Shown: piece after piece, positions 32,140 to 41,285 of the stretch
Layout: each line of letters opens with the position of its first letter
How positions within the stretch are numbered: the first letter of the stretch is position 1
Source of the DNA: an uncultured Christensenella sp.
Lineage (GTDB): Bacteria; Bacillota; Clostridia; Christensenellales; Borkfalkiaceae
Direction: 5' to 3'
Assembly: GCA_910587015.1 (NCBI GenBank)
Contig: CAJUME010000008.1
Coordinates: 1-64,000, forward strand
DNA length: 64,000 bases
Made by a program: the position numbers and the translations under genes
The notes under the pieces: model-generated
Database searches by the model: none
The model's input: only the letters and a program-made list of their open reading frames with translations
Told to the model about the DNA's origin: nothing

Positions 32140-33366
32140 ATGAAATATATCGTAGTACTCGGCGATGGCATGGCCGACTGGAAAATCGAAGCGCTCGGCA
32201 ACAAAACCTGCCTTGAAGCCGCCCGCACCCCAACGCTTGACAAGCTTGCCCCCGCCTCCGAATTAGGACTTTGCCAAACCGTACCCAACGGCTTCAAGCC
32301 CGGCTCGGACGTGGCGAATATGTCCGTGCTCGGCTTCGCGCCCCAAAAATATTACACGGGCAGGTCGCCGTTAGAGGCGGTTTCCATGGGCATACCGCTT
32401 GCGCAGACAGACGTAACGCTGCGCTGTAATCTTGTAACGCTTTCTGACGAAGCCGACTACTCGCAAAAAACCATGCTGGACTACTCCGCGGGCGAAATTT
32501 CCACCGAGGAGGCAGAGCAGCTTATTGACGCCGTGCGTAAGGAGCTGGGCAGTGAAAAGTATGCCTTTTACTGCGGAATTTCCTACCGCCACTGCCTTGT
32601 CGTAAAAAACGGCGCAGTCGGACACACGCTTACGCCCCCGCACGATATTTCCGATAAAAAAATTTGCGACAGTCTGCCCAAGGGCAAAAACGCTGAAATT
32701 TATCTCGATTTTATGCGGAAAAGCTACGAAATTTTATCGAAGCACCCCGTAAACCTCAACCGAATTAACAACGGCAAAAGACCAGCAAACTCAATCTGGC
32801 TGTGGGGCGAGGGCACAAAGCCCGCGCTTGAAAGCTTCGAAAGGCTGCACGGCAAAAGGGGCGGTGTTATTTCCGCGGTAGACCTTGTAAAGGGCGTGGG
32901 AATGCTTGCGGGGCTTGAAATTTTAGACGTAAAGGGCGCAACGGGCAACTTCGACACAGATTTTAACGGCAAGGCTAACGCCGCCGCAGACGCGCTTTTA
33001 AAAAACGGGCTCGATTTTGTGTATATCCATATCGAAGCCCCCGACGAATGCGGACACCACGGCGATTTTATGCACAAGGTCTATTCGATAGAACAGCTTG
33101 ACGGGGTTGTAAAAACGCTGATAAGCCGCTTTGAGTGCGCGGGCGAGGACTTTGCAATGCTTGTCTGCCCCGACCACTACACCCCTTGCGCAATCAAAAC
33201 GCATATCTCCGACCCCGTGCCTTATATGCTTTACTCTTCACGCGGCAATGCTGTCGGCACAACCGACACCCGCGCCGTCCGCTATACCGAGGACAGCTGT
33301 AAAAACAGCGGCAACTGTCTTTCAGACGGCTTCCGCCTTATAGAAAAGCTGTTCGCAATAAAATAA
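32140..33366 (+). CDS. apgM: Cofactor-independent phosphoglycerate mutase, archaeal type (ApgM-like)
   Basis: A 408-residue alkaline-phosphatase-superfamily protein. It begins YIVVLGDGMADWKIEALGNKT, quoted here in part, with the metal-binding Asp. The catalytic Ser is in PGSDVANMSVLGF, and the second metal site is in HIEAPDECGHHGDFMHKV plus CPDHYTPCAIKTHISDPVP. In Bacteria this subgroup is annotated either as 2,3-bisphosphoglycerate-independent phosphoglycerate mutase or as a proposed homoserine kinase when beside threonine genes. No threonine gene is adjacent here, which leaves the mutase reading as default. It ends at a bidirectional terminator. Confidence 0.85.
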   Translation: MKYIVVLGDGMADWKIEALGNKTCLEAARTPTLDKLAPASELGLCQTVPNGFKPGSDVANMSVLGFAPQKYYTGRSPLEAVSMGIPLAQTDVTLRCNLVTLSDEADYSQKTMLDYSAGEISTEEAEQLIDAVRKELGSEKYAFYCGISYRHCLVVKNGAVGHTLTPPHDISDKKICDSLPKGKNAEIYLDFMRKSYEILSKHPVNLNRINNGKRPANSIWLWGEGTKPALESFERLHGKRGGVISAVDLVKGVGMLAGLEILDVKGATGNFDTDFNGKANAAADALLKNGLDFVYIHIEAPDECGHHGDFMHKVYSIEQLDGVVKTLISRFECAGEDFAMLVCPDHYTPCAIKTHISDPVPYMLYSSRGNAVGTTDTRAVRYTEDSCKNSGNCLSDGFRLIEKLFAIK

Positions 33367-33383
33367 GCACCGAAAAATTAAAA

Positions 33384-33415
33384 GGCGCCGCGATTTTTAA
33401 AAAAATCGCGGCGCC
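33384..33415. terminator. Bidirectional terminator
   Basis: Perfect 15-bp arms (33384-33398 and 33401-33415), AT-rich nearest the loop, between the convergent apgM and rluA-family genes. Confidence 0.85.
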
Positions 33416-33436
33416 GCATTTATATCACTCTGAATT

Positions 33437-34129
33437 TTAAATTACTTCAAACTGAAAATACTTCCACGGCGCTTCGTCCTTGGGCGGCTCTATCACAAAC
33501 CGCAGAATTTCGCCCGTGGTCGGGTGCGAAAGCTTTAAGGAATACGCCCAAAGCGCAAGCCTGCCCTTCACCGCCTTCTCTCCGCCGTAGCGCATATCCC
33601 CGTAAACGGGGCAGTTTATCGCCGCGGTCTGCACGCGTATCTGGTGCGTTCTGCCCGTGTGCAGGGTTATCTCCGCAAGCGACAGTCCGCGCTCGGTCGC
33701 CTTAATTTCGTAATTGAGCTTGGCGTACTTAGCGCCCTCCTCGCTCTGCGTGGCAACGTAAACGGTGTTGTTAACCGAGTTCTTCCTCAAATAATTTTCA
33801 AGCGAGTCCTTCTTTTTCGAAGGCGTTCCGCACAGCACCGCGTAATACTTCTTCTCGAACCCGCCGCTGCGCATCTGCTCGGAAAGTCTTGCCGCCGCCT
33901 TAGAGGTTTTTGCAAACACCATAACCCCGCCCGTGGGACGGTCAAGGCGGTGCACCAGCCCGAGGAAGGCGTTCCCCGCCTTATTATAGGTCACCTTAAT
34001 ATATTCCTTGACGCAGTCGAAAAGATTGCTGTCCCCGCTTTCGTCGGGACAGCTTGCCACCATCTGCGGCTTTAAAACCACAATTATATGGTTATCCTCG
34101 TATAAAATATTAAGCTCGCCGATTTCCAT
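33437..34129 (-). CDS. RluA family pseudouridine synthase
   Basis: A 230-residue RNA pseudouridine synthase. The catalytic motif is GLVHRLDRPTGGVMVFAKT (active-site Asp), with LAEITLHTGRTHQIRVQ and CPVYGDMRYGG further on. There is no N-terminal S4 domain, so it belongs to the short RluA/RluD-like class; rRNA or tRNA target unknown. I choose the ATG at 34129 because GGGAGAGGG precedes it and the upstream frame only overlaps the methyltransferase gene. The overlap with that gene is 20 bases. Confidence 0.92.
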   Translation of the reverse strand: MEIGELNILYEDNHIIVVLKPQMVASCPDESGDSNLFDCVKEYIKVTYNKAGNAFLGLVHRLDRPTGGVMVFAKTSKAAARLSEQMRSGGFEKKYYAVLCGTPSKKKDSLENYLRKNSVNNTVYVATQSEEGAKYAKLNYEIKATERGLSLAEITLHTGRTHQIRVQTAAINCPVYGDMRYGGEKAVKGRLALWAYSLKLSHPTTGEILRFVIEPPKDEAPWKYFQFEVI

Positions 34130-35000
34130 AGCCCTCTCCCGTAAAAAGCCCGCTCGCGCCGCACGGCAGGGGTATCCCCTCCTCCGTGGCAATGCCTACC
34201 TCGTACGCGTCAAAGCTGCCCTCAAAGCCCTTCAACGCAAGCGTCAAAATATTTTTAAGCACCGCGGGCTGCAAGCCCGTAGTATAGCTGTTGATTAAAA
34301 AGAACAGCGGTTTATCCGTCAAAAGCCTTGCGCACGACAGCACAAAGCCGAACAAATCGCGCTCTATCTTCCACATTTCGCCGCCGGGGCCTCTGCCATA
34401 GCTTGGCGGGTCCATAATTATACCGTCATATTTGTTTCCGCGGCGTATTTCCCGCTCGACAAACTTCATGCAGTCGTCTATTATGTACCGTATCCCGCTG
34501 TCCACGCCGGAAAGCCTTGCATTCTCTCCCGCGCGCTCCACCATTCCCTTTGCCGCGTCCACGTGCGTCACCGCCGCGCCCGCCTTTGCGCACGCAACCG
34601 AGGCGGCGCCCGTATACGCAAACAAATTCAAAACCTTAATCTGCCTGCCGCCGTCCGCCGACTTCGCTTGCGAAATTATACTGCTTAAAGCGTTCCAGTT
34701 CACGGCCTGCTCGGGAAAAAGCCCCGTATGCTTAAAGCCCATAGGCTTTATTTTGAATTTTAAATCGCGGTAGCAAACCGTCCACTCTGCGGGGAAGTCC
34801 CTGCGCCTTTCCCACGCGCCGCCGCCCTTTTCACTGCGGTGATAAACGGCGTTTATGCTCTTTTCGGCATACAGATTGCGCCCCGTCCATATAACCTGCG
34901 GGTCGGGCCGTAAAAGTATAACTCCGTTCCAGCTTTCAAGCTTCATTCCGTCGGATGTAGCTATTATTTTGTAGTCAACCCAGTCGTCGGCGATTTTCAT
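34110..35000 (-). CDS. Class I SAM-dependent methyltransferase (RlmI/RlmK-like)
   Basis: A 296-residue protein with the SAM-binding motif KVLNLFAYTGAASVACAKAGA, quoted here in part, then VTHVDAAKGMVERAGENA. The catalytic NPPY-like segment is YDGIIMDPPSYGRGPGGE, which places it with rRNA (cytosine-C5)-type methyltransferases, although it lacks a PUA domain. The RNA substrate is inferred. Start: ATG 35000, seven bases... after the -10 box TATAAT, with no ribosome-binding site, so the message is probably leaderless. It overlaps the pseudouridine synthase gene, making an RNA-modification pair. Confidence 0.87.
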   Translation of the reverse strand: MKIADDWVDYKIIATSDGMKLESWNGVILLRPDPQVIWTGRNLYAEKSINAVYHRSEKGGGAWERRRDFPAEWTVCYRDLKFKIKPMGFKHTGLFPEQAVNWNALSSIISQAKSADGGRQIKVLNLFAYTGAASVACAKAGAAVTHVDAAKGMVERAGENARLSGVDSGIRYIIDDCMKFVEREIRRGNKYDGIIMDPPSYGRGPGGEMWKIERDLFGFVLSCARLLTDKPLFFLINSYTTGLQPAVLKNILTLALKGFEGSFDAYEVGIATEEGIPLPCGASGLFTGEGYGNRRA

Positions 35001-35006
35001 AAAAAA

Positions 35007-35035
35007 ATTATAACAAACCCGCGCATAAAAGTAAA
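35007..35035 (-). promoter_or_regulatory. Leaderless-type promoter of the methyltransferase/rluA pair
   Basis: On the minus strand TTTACT (35035-35030), 17 bases, consensus TATAAT (35012-35007), then six T before the ATG at 35000. The elements and spacing are identical to the promoter at 9023-9051. Confidence 0.78.
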
Positions 35036-35111
35036 GTATTTTAACGGCGCGGGCGGCAAAAGCCGCCCGCGCCGCACGCACCCGCACTCTCTGCGCCAAA
35101 AACGCATACCT

Positions 35112-35600
35112 TTACCGGCTGTAAGTATAAAGCACGTTGTAAAGCGTGGAATAATAGCTGCCGAGGTACCTCTTCGCCGTATCGTCGGCGGTATACAGCG
35201 CCATTCGCTCGGCGGGGTTTTCTATCGCCAGATAATAATCGCGCACGATATTGTACCTGTCGGTATAGGAAAGGGTATAATCCACAATGTACCCCGCCTC
35301 CTCGTCGCCACCGTCGCCGTCTGGCAGCGGCTCGTTAAGCCTTATGCTGTATTTCAGCTGTTCAGCAATAATCCCGATTTCGTAAGCAAGGCTTTCGTCA
35401 AGCTCTGCCCGCTTATGCTCTATAAGCGAGGAATCCCTCATTCCGTTGGTGTGCGCAAGCCTTATGAACATTTCCAAATCCTGCCCGCTTTTGCGCGCAA
35501 GCTCGTTCTTTTTCTTCTGAGCCGTCCGCAAAAGCTGCATTTGCACGTTGGTCAGCTTTTTTAGCTCCTCCTCGGTCAAATCGATTATGTCAAATTCCAT
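35112..35600 (-). CDS. Unknown protein at the distal end of the capsid cassette
   Basis: I do not recognise this 162-residue protein. It is strongly helical and acidic, with Lys/Glu-rich N-terminal helices (EEELKKLTNVQMQLLRTAQKK) and a Tyr-rich C-terminus (YLGSYYSTLYNVLYTYS). There is no signal peptide or membrane segment. The start ATG 35600 has GGAGGTG at good spacing and lies inside the end of the upstream propeller-like gene (11-base overlap). It is therefore translated with the virion-type genes and may be a further structural or ejection-type protein. Confidence 0.72.
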   Translation of the reverse strand: MEFDIIDLTEEELKKLTNVQMQLLRTAQKKKNELARKSGQDLEMFIRLAHTNGMRDSSLIEHKRAELDESLAYEIGIIAEQLKYSIRLNEPLPDGDGGDEEAGYIVDYTLSYTDRYNIVRDYYLAIENPAERMALYTADDTAKRYLGSYYSTLYNVLYTYSR

Positions 35601-36849
35601 CAAGCACCTCCGCAGTCGCCCGCAAAGCCGTAATTTCGGCATTGCCTTTTACCTTAAAAGTGAAATTTACCCCCCGCATATCCGCCCGCAAAGCGTTTTT
35701 CGCGTCCTTAAAAGCACGTGTGGCGCGCCCGTTGGAAAGCTGTATATCCGCGCCCTCCGCACCCGCAATTTCAAGCGTTTTCAAATATTTTTGCTTTGCA
35801 CAGCCAAAGTCTATCGTACCTTCAAAGCAGAACGTACCTCCCCGCGCAAGCCTGCACGCATTGCCCGCGGAATAGGCGAATACCCCGCCGCCGCTTGCCA
35901 CAATCGCGTTTGCGGGCGCGTCTGCAAAATATGCAAGCCCGCTTGCCGTGTCGTAAACAAGCACGGCGTTGCGTTCAAGCGGCTTTGCGTACGCACCCAA
36001 AAGGTACAAACCTCCGTTCGCCGCCGCGCATACGGGATTTTCGGTTTTTTCGATAAGTCCGCAGTCCAAACGCTCGATTTTTGCGCCGTTATAGCAAAAC
36101 AGTCCGCCGTCCGCGCAAAAAATCAGCTTGTTTCCAACCACAGCGGCGGTATTTTTGCAAACGCCGGAAATATGCAAGCCTTTGCCCTCCGCCTTAAAGT
36201 TTTCGGGCGTGCCGTACGCGCTGAACACGCTTAAACCGTTCTCGCGCACGGCAACAAGCCTTTCGCCGTAAATTATCAGATTTAAAATTCCGCCGCCCGC
36301 GCCGTCAAGCCTTACCCAGCCCGCGCCGTTAATGTCCTCGGCTTGGTCAAACGCACCGCCCGCGCCCGACCAGCGCAGTCTGAATTTATCGCCCTTATCT
36401 ATGCCGAAAAGCCTTCCGTTTTTAATTACACCCCCGCATATGCCGCAGTCAAACGCCTTTTCGCCGCCCGCGCCGCCGCCGAAGTATACGCATTTTCCGT
36501 TGCCGACGGCGTACAGCTTCGCCTCCGCGCCCTCTCTTTGCCCGAATATAAACGGCTCCTCTCCTTCAAGCGCGGCCAGCTCCGAAAAGCTGAGCCCGTC
36601 CGCAGAATAAAACACCTTTTTATCGGCGCACACAAAATACGCGCCCGCCGCAGCGGAATATCCCGCCGCCTTAACGTCGGTAAACGCACACAAAGTATTC
36701 TGCACGCCGCCAAGCGCGGGCACTATTTTCCCGTTCTCTATACGGCACCCCGTGCAAAGGCTTCCGTCCGCGGTAATAATATCGCAATTCACAGTCTTTG
36801 CCGCGGGATATGCGGGGTAAGCGGACGAATTAAGCGTATTACTGCTCAT
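35590..36849 (-). CDS. Propeller-like structural protein of the capsid cassette (neck/nozzle candidate)
   Basis: The 419-residue protein is rich in Gly/Ala and built of repeated short strands with the pattern hydrophobic-Gly-x-(K/R)-hydrophobic (GGVIKNGRLFGI, GNKLIFCADGGLFCYNG, NGGLYLLGAYAKPL). This looks like a beta-propeller. In short-tailed phages a protein at this genomic position (after the adaptor) forms the nozzle or hub that closes the neck (P22 gp10/T7 gp12 position); that assignment is by position and fold pattern only. The ATG at 36849 overlaps the adaptor stop (ATGA) and has GAGGAG six bases upstream. Confidence 0.6.
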   Translation of the reverse strand: MSSNTLNSSAYPAYPAAKTVNCDIITADGSLCTGCRIENGKIVPALGGVQNTLCAFTDVKAAGYSAAAGAYFVCADKKVFYSADGLSFSELAALEGEEPFIFGQREGAEAKLYAVGNGKCVYFGGGAGGEKAFDCGICGGVIKNGRLFGIDKGDKFRLRWSGAGGAFDQAEDINGAGWVRLDGAGGGILNLIIYGERLVAVRENGLSVFSAYGTPENFKAEGKGLHISGVCKNTAAVVGNKLIFCADGGLFCYNGAKIERLDCGLIEKTENPVCAAANGGLYLLGAYAKPLERNAVLVYDTASGLAYFADAPANAIVASGGGVFAYSAGNACRLARGGTFCFEGTIDFGCAKQKYLKTLEIAGAEGADIQLSNGRATRAFKDAKNALRADMRGVNFTFKVKGNAEITALRATAEVLDGI

Positions 36850-37406
36850 ACCCATCTCCTCGGCGGCACTACGGAGCGCGCGCGCATCCTTCCGCGCAAA
36901 AGCTCAATGCTTCGGCGGTACCTGCCCTCCCAGTAGGCGGCAAGCTGAACGGACCCCGCCACAACGCAGTACTCCGCCGCCGCGCCGCAGGCAATAAGCC
37001 CCTCGCCCACGGCAGTGCCGTCAAACGCGCTTGCATTTTCAAGCCCGCGCTTTTCGGGTGAATACTCATACTCAACAGTAATACTCTTATACCCGCAGTA
37101 AATGTATTTTGAAAATTCCTTAAAGTTCACGGCCTTGCCGTCGGACTTAACCTCAAGTATCTTGACGGGTCGGTGCGCAAAATCGGTAAAATAAAATTTA
37201 CCGTCCGCAGACTGCAGCTCCTCCGTCCATTTAACGGGAAAATAATATCTTGCCAGCTCGTCCTCTACCGCGTTAATGCAGTATACAAGCGCTTCCGTCT
37301 TTTCCGCGCTTTCGTTATCCGGCTCGCTCCCCGCGGACAGCGCGTCGGCAATGTCGCTTCTGCCCAAAAGCTTAAAGGCGCAAACGGCTATATCTTTAAT
37401 TGTCAT
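36846..37406 (-). CDS. Head-neck adaptor-like protein
   Basis: A 186-residue protein: an N-terminal helical part (TIKDIAVCAFKLLGRSDIADAL, given in part; ALVYCINAVEDELARYYFPVKW), a strand-rich middle (FYFTDFAHRPVKILEVKSDG) and a helical C-terminus ending in Arg-rich RRSIELLRGRMRARS. This shape and its position after the capsid gene fit the P22 gp4/T7 gp11/HK97 gp6 class of adaptors that bind the portal from outside. AGGAGG precedes the ATG. It is coupled to the next gene. Confidence 0.65.
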   Translation of the reverse strand: MTIKDIAVCAFKLLGRSDIADALSAGSEPDNESAEKTEALVYCINAVEDELARYYFPVKWTEELQSADGKFYFTDFAHRPVKILEVKSDGKAVNFKEFSKYIYCGYKSITVEYEYSPEKRGLENASAFDGTAVGEGLIACGAAAEYCVVAGSVQLAAYWEGRYRRSIELLRGRMRARSVVPPRRWV

Positions 37407-37447
37407 CTGTCCTCCTTTCGCCTGATTTAAAGCTATAAAACGCTTTT

Positions 37448-38599
37448 TTAAACGTTTTTAAGCATCGCCTGACCGCAGGGCTTTTTGCAGATTAACTCCG
37501 CATACTTCACCAGCGTAGCGGTATACGCCGCCTTGCCCGCCACCTGCTTCAAAATCTTTCCGCTCTCGTCCTCCAGCCATTCCCAGTCGCAAAGCTGGTT
37601 AAGCGAAAAGTCATCGGTGTTCAAAAACAGAATTCTGTCATCGGGGCAGTACTTGTCCGCATAAACGGGCACGTCGTTCACCGCAACCGTGCCGAAGCCC
37701 GTGCGCACGTCCGTGGAGTTAACCACACGGCGGTCGTTTGCAATCAGCGCCGCTATTTTTTTGCGCGTTTTATAGCTGCAGATTATCATATTGATTTTGC
37801 TGTTGCAGCTCTCTTCTACATAATCGAGCATATCCGTCAGCATTTCCTCGGTCAGCGCGCCCTCGGCGTCCTTTATGTAGGGCGCAAAATAAGGCTCGTC
37901 CGTCTTTTTATAGCCGTAAAGCGTAGGCGAATCGAATATCGCGCCCAGCCCGCAAAGCTCGTTGTCCTTCGAGCCGTGGGGATACATATATGAATTGCTT
38001 ATCGTATCGCTTATCGCCGTTGCAAAGGTCACGGTAGAGTTCTCCTTGTCAATCGCGGTAATATACACGCCGTAGCTGTCGCCCGTGCCCGCAACCTTGG
38101 GCACTATGTCTACAAGCATACCTACGTAGTAATCCTTAACGCTGTCCACATGGAACACGGTGGTAGACACGCTGTCAAGCACCTTGCATATTTTGCCGGA
38201 GCCGTCGCCGAACAGCATACGCTGGAAATTCTGCTTCGCGCTTGCGATAAGCCCCTCCATTTCTGCGTTTACAAGGTTTACAAACGCGCCCGAGGACTCT
38301 CTCGAAGCCCTTAACGCCTTGTCGCTTATTTCGATAGTGCCGTACATATTTTTAAGCGGCATTACAACCGAAAGGTATCTGTTTTTATAGGGGTCGGGCA
38401 AATTTCCGTCCTCCGCCCCCGCAAGAATGTTCCCGCTCGTTCCGCGTATAACCGCCATTTTAACGTCCTTGCCGTATACGTTCACCGCGCTCTTTTCTAT
38501 TGCGGAAAAGAAGGGCGAAACCCCGTCGTTAAGCTGCGCCGTAACGGCGTCCAGATAATAGTCCTTCAACGCCTTGTCTGCGTTTTCAATAGTTATCAA
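37448..38599 (-). CDS. HK97-fold major capsid protein
   Basis: A 383-residue protein with the shape of a phage major capsid protein. It has an N-terminal arm, then a long strand-rich E-loop-like section (MAVIRGTSGNILAGAEDGNLP), a spine helix (FVNLVNAEMEGLIASAKQNFQRMLFG, given in part) and an A-domain with MIICSYKTRKKIAALIANDRR. The ending is FGTVAVNDVPVYADKYCPDDRI, then ICKKPCGQAML. Translation starts at TTG (38599) with AAGGAG seven bases upstream. No protease gene is present, and the scaffold is a separate gene just upstream. An encapsulin is unlikely because portal and terminase genes accompany it. Confidence 0.82.
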   Translation of the reverse strand: MITIENADKALKDYYLDAVTAQLNDGVSPFFSAIEKSAVNVYGKDVKMAVIRGTSGNILAGAEDGNLPDPYKNRYLSVVMPLKNMYGTIEISDKALRASRESSGAFVNLVNAEMEGLIASAKQNFQRMLFGDGSGKICKVLDSVSTTVFHVDSVKDYYVGMLVDIVPKVAGTGDSYGVYITAIDKENSTVTFATAISDTISNSYMYPHGSKDNELCGLGAIFDSPTLYGYKKTDEPYFAPYIKDAEGALTEEMLTDMLDYVEESCNSKINMIICSYKTRKKIAALIANDRRVVNSTDVRTGFGTVAVNDVPVYADKYCPDDRILFLNTDDFSLNQLCDWEWLEDESGKILKQVAGKAAYTATLVKYAELICKKPCGQAMLKNV

Positions 38600-38641
38600 T
38601 TTTTCTCCTTTTGCGGAAAATATCAGTATTTTATCCGCGCT

Positions 38642-39106
38642 TTAATTTTTTAAAAATCTTTCCGCAAGCGCGCCCGCCTCCCTCACGGTTTTGGGCATCG
38701 CCTTCGGTGCGGGAGAGCTTACCCCCCCTACTATCAGCGGAATACTTCTGTTCGAGGCAACGGTTTTAAGGTATTCGCCTATCACCGCCTCGCGCACGCC
38801 GCTGTCGGCAAGCGCCGCCTCCAAAAGCCTTCCGCCCGTGTTTTCAGTCATCGGAGAGGGCGCCTCTTCCCCCGCGTTTCCGTTGTTTTCCGTACTCTGC
38901 GGCGTATGCGCCTTGCTCTCCTCCTCAAGCTCTCTAAGCCTCTGGCTGCGTCGGGTGAATTCCGCCTCAAGGCTTAAATAAGCATTCATAAGGGCGTCCA
39001 CGCTTTTAAACTTTCCAAGCCCCGCCGCGGCAATATTCTCCTCCGCCTGCGCGGTCTCCGCCGTGGCCTGAATTCCGTTTTCCTCTGCGTTTACGTTATC
39101 CGTCAT
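38642..39106 (-). CDS. Scaffolding-like protein
   Basis: A 154-residue acidic, low-complexity, mainly helical protein with a coiled-coil stretch (SLEAEFTRRSQRLRELEEES). It has a disordered Ser/Thr/Asn/Glu middle and a helical C-terminus (KTVREAGALAERFLKN), and is very small in hydrophobic core. Size, charge and position between portal and capsid fit an assembly scaffold. The ATG at 39106 has AAAGGAG seven bases upstream and lies inside the portal gene end (11-base overlap). Confidence 0.7.
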   Translation of the reverse strand: MTDNVNAEENGIQATAETAQAEENIAAAGLGKFKSVDALMNAYLSLEAEFTRRSQRLRELEEESKAHTPQSTENNGNAGEEAPSPMTENTGGRLLEAALADSGVREAVIGEYLKTVASNRSIPLIVGGVSSPAPKAMPKTVREAGALAERFLKN

Positions 39107-41021
39107 TTTCAATCTCCTTTAACATATTTTTATGTATCAGCATATGCTCGCATATGCGTTTTTCGGCGTCCTCCGCCAGCTCCTCCGTCAGCAAAAACGC
39201 CGTGTGCTCGGATATATGCGTGTTATGGTCGTCATATGTCTTTACACCGCACGCCTCCGACCGCATTTTAAGGTTCTCCTGTCCCGCGCGGGAGCGGTTC
39301 AGCTCCCCCAAATCCCTTTCGCCCGAAAGCGAGCTGTAACCCAGCAATTCCAAAAGCTTGTTTTTTGCCGAAACGCTTATCTTCCCCTCCGCGTCCGAAA
39401 ACAGTCCCTTATCCAGAATTTCGTAAATGACCGTGCGTCTCTGCGCGGGCGACATATTCAAATCGCTGTCCGCTTCCAGCACAACGTCGTCGGAGGAAAT
39501 GTCGCTCCCCTTAAAATAGAAAAGGTTCAAAGCGTTGTTTTCGCCCGCGTATTTCATAAGCCGCAAATCGGCGGCAAACTGACGGTAAAGCCGCAATATG
39601 TGCCGCCCAATCGTCTTAACGGCGCGCTTAATTCCGCCGTAGGTTACGTTAAGCCGCAAATCGTCCTGGTCAATTATCAGCTGCAAGCCCGTTGCCGAGG
39701 TAACGCCGGAAAAGCTGTCGGCATTCTCCGACAAATCCCCCGTCCCCGCAATTTTTGCAAATTCGGAAATAAGCGCTTCCTCCTCCTTCCAGAACTCGTC
39801 GGGCACGTTGCCCGCATTCATAAGCGCGGGCGGCGTACCGCCTTGACGGTACACTATAATCTTCCCCGGCATAAGCCCGTCCTCGGCAAGCTCGTCAATA
39901 TCAACAGAGCCGTCCTCCACGGCAACGGTGCCCATTGCAATGCGGTTCAAAAATTCGTGCTTGCGGTTTTTAAGGGCGTTGAACGCGCGTTGCAGCGGAA
40001 TAAGCCTGTCCACCACGCTCGCGCCGAAAAAGCTGCCAGCAAGCGGCAACGCAACCTGCTTTACAAACGGGTACTCCCTTGCCCCGTCCTCGCCGTTTTT
40101 ATAGGGCAGCTCGCCGTTGTACAACAGCCTTCCGCCCGCAACCACGGTCAGCCTTCCCTCGGGCATGTCCGCCGTAGGCCGCTCGTAACGCTCTATAACC
40201 AGCTCATAGCCCCGCTTCGTTGCGCTTTTGCCCGCACCAATACCAACCGCACCCGCAAGCCCCGCGGTGCCGACAACACCCGCAAGCCCCGCAGACTGCC
40301 CCTCACTGCCCGCATTCATTGCAAGCGTAAACTCCTCTATGTCCCTGCCCTCGAGCTTTACGCCGTACATAGTGTAAATATCCTGCACGGGCAACGCCTT
40401 TGCGTGTATTATGCTCGGCTGGTCTGCAAGCGCCTCTACGGCAAGCGAGTAAGGATAAATTTCGAACGGCGAAACCGCCGCAACCTCCGCCCTGCCCTCG
40501 CGCACCTTTTTCCCGTCCTCGGTAACGCCAACCGCCTTGCCGCCCGCGGCATTCCACACGGTCTTGTAAAAGGCGGTGCCGCATATTTCCGACCACATGG
40601 TCGCCGCGGAAATAACCCCGTCCAAATCGGCGTCCTCCTGCGCCGCCGCAAGAATGTTCGAGGCAAGCGCGGCAGAATGTCTGTCGCTCTCGTCGTCGGA
40701 AGCCGCCCTCACCGTCAGCGAGGGACGTATGCGGGAAAGCTTGGAAAGCCTCGTGTCTATAATCGGCGCAATGTGGTTAAAAACCCTTTTCGACTGCCAG
40801 TAGTACCCCTTGTCCTCCTCGAACATTTCCCCCGAAGCGTCTATATCGCAGTATTGGTTTCCGCTTACAAAGCTCATATTCAGCTGCCAGCTTCTTTCAA
40901 GCGGCTTGCGCTCCTGCTGACGCCGCAAAAAATCCTTTTCCACTTCCTCCGCAAGCTTTTCCTCTGCATTGTTGCCGCATTCGTTTAACGCGCCGTATCC
41001 GTTTAAATTTTTGTCGCTCAA
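39096..41021 (-). CDS. Portal protein
   Basis: A 641-residue protein with portal features. The N-terminal part contains LERSWQLNMSFVSGNQYCDID and VFNHIAPIIDTRLSKLSRIRPSL, the segment seen in portals of short-tailed phages. A clip/stem region and crown follow, with the long-helix segment VDRLIPLQRAFNALKNRKHEF. The C-terminal HDHNTHISEH-like pattern (YDDHNTHISEHTAFLL) is common in Firmicutes phage portals. Translation starts at TTG (41021) with AAGGAG upstream and overlaps the preceding small gene. There is no frameshift or stop in the gene. Confidence 0.85.
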   Translation of the reverse strand: MSDKNLNGYGALNECGNNAEEKLAEEVEKDFLRRQQERKPLERSWQLNMSFVSGNQYCDIDASGEMFEEDKGYYWQSKRVFNHIAPIIDTRLSKLSRIRPSLTVRAASDDESDRHSAALASNILAAAQEDADLDGVISAATMWSEICGTAFYKTVWNAAGGKAVGVTEDGKKVREGRAEVAAVSPFEIYPYSLAVEALADQPSIIHAKALPVQDIYTMYGVKLEGRDIEEFTLAMNAGSEGQSAGLAGVVGTAGLAGAVGIGAGKSATKRGYELVIERYERPTADMPEGRLTVVAGGRLLYNGELPYKNGEDGAREYPFVKQVALPLAGSFFGASVVDRLIPLQRAFNALKNRKHEFLNRIAMGTVAVEDGSVDIDELAEDGLMPGKIIVYRQGGTPPALMNAGNVPDEFWKEEEALISEFAKIAGTGDLSENADSFSGVTSATGLQLIIDQDDLRLNVTYGGIKRAVKTIGRHILRLYRQFAADLRLMKYAGENNALNLFYFKGSDISSDDVVLEADSDLNMSPAQRRTVIYEILDKGLFSDAEGKISVSAKNKLLELLGYSSLSGERDLGELNRSRAGQENLKMRSEACGVKTYDDHNTHISEHTAFLLTEELAEDAEKRICEHMLIHKNMLKEIENDG

Positions 41022-41263
41022 ATCTTTTTCTCCTTCAATAATTTCAAAAGCCTTTGCTTTTCCTCTTCAAGCTCCTCGTCCGTAAAATTTTCATCGCTTT
41101 CCCCGTCCAGCAGCAGCTTCACCGCCTTAATGTCGGGCGGAATATCCCTGCTTGTAATCTTCTTTTTCACAAGCCTTTGCTCGCCCTCCTCGGTCACGAT
41201 ATACTCCTCCACCGTTTCGGCGGAGCTGAACCCCGTGGCGCACTTCAAAAGCGCCCTTTTCAA
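41018..41263 (-). CDS. Small phage-type protein between terminase and portal
   Basis: An 81-residue charged protein with an EEYIVTEEGEQRLVKKKITS hairpin-like stretch, then DIPPDIKAVKLLLDG and an acidic/Lys tail. Short proteins of this type sit next to terminase genes in many Firmicutes phages; the role is unknown. Start: TTG at 41263 is the first standard start. A strong GGAGGTGAA overlaps the terminase stop and points to an in-frame ATT at 41284 six to seven bases later, which would add seven residues (start reading MIRRERG). ATT initiation is rare but known (infC). Confidence 0.72.
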   Translation of the reverse strand: MKRALLKCATGFSSAETVEEYIVTEEGEQRLVKKKITSRDIPPDIKAVKLLLDGESDENFTDEELEEEKQRLLKLLKEKKI

Positions 41264-41285
41264 GCCCCTTTCTCTTCTGATAATT

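Noticed and set aside
32140..33366. Homoserine kinase as firm name for the ApgM-like gene
   Set aside because: The same family is annotated both ways; no threonine biosynthesis gene is adjacent, so I kept the phosphoglycerate mutase-like call.
37448..38599. Encapsulin nanocompartment instead of phage capsid
   Set aside because: Adjacent portal, scaffold and terminase genes show a DNA-packaging head; encapsulins lack these.
39132..40988. A 618-codon open frame on the plus strand
   Set aside because: It is antisense to the portal gene, whose product has clear portal features; the plus-strand translation is Arg/His-rich shadow sequence with no ribosome-binding site.
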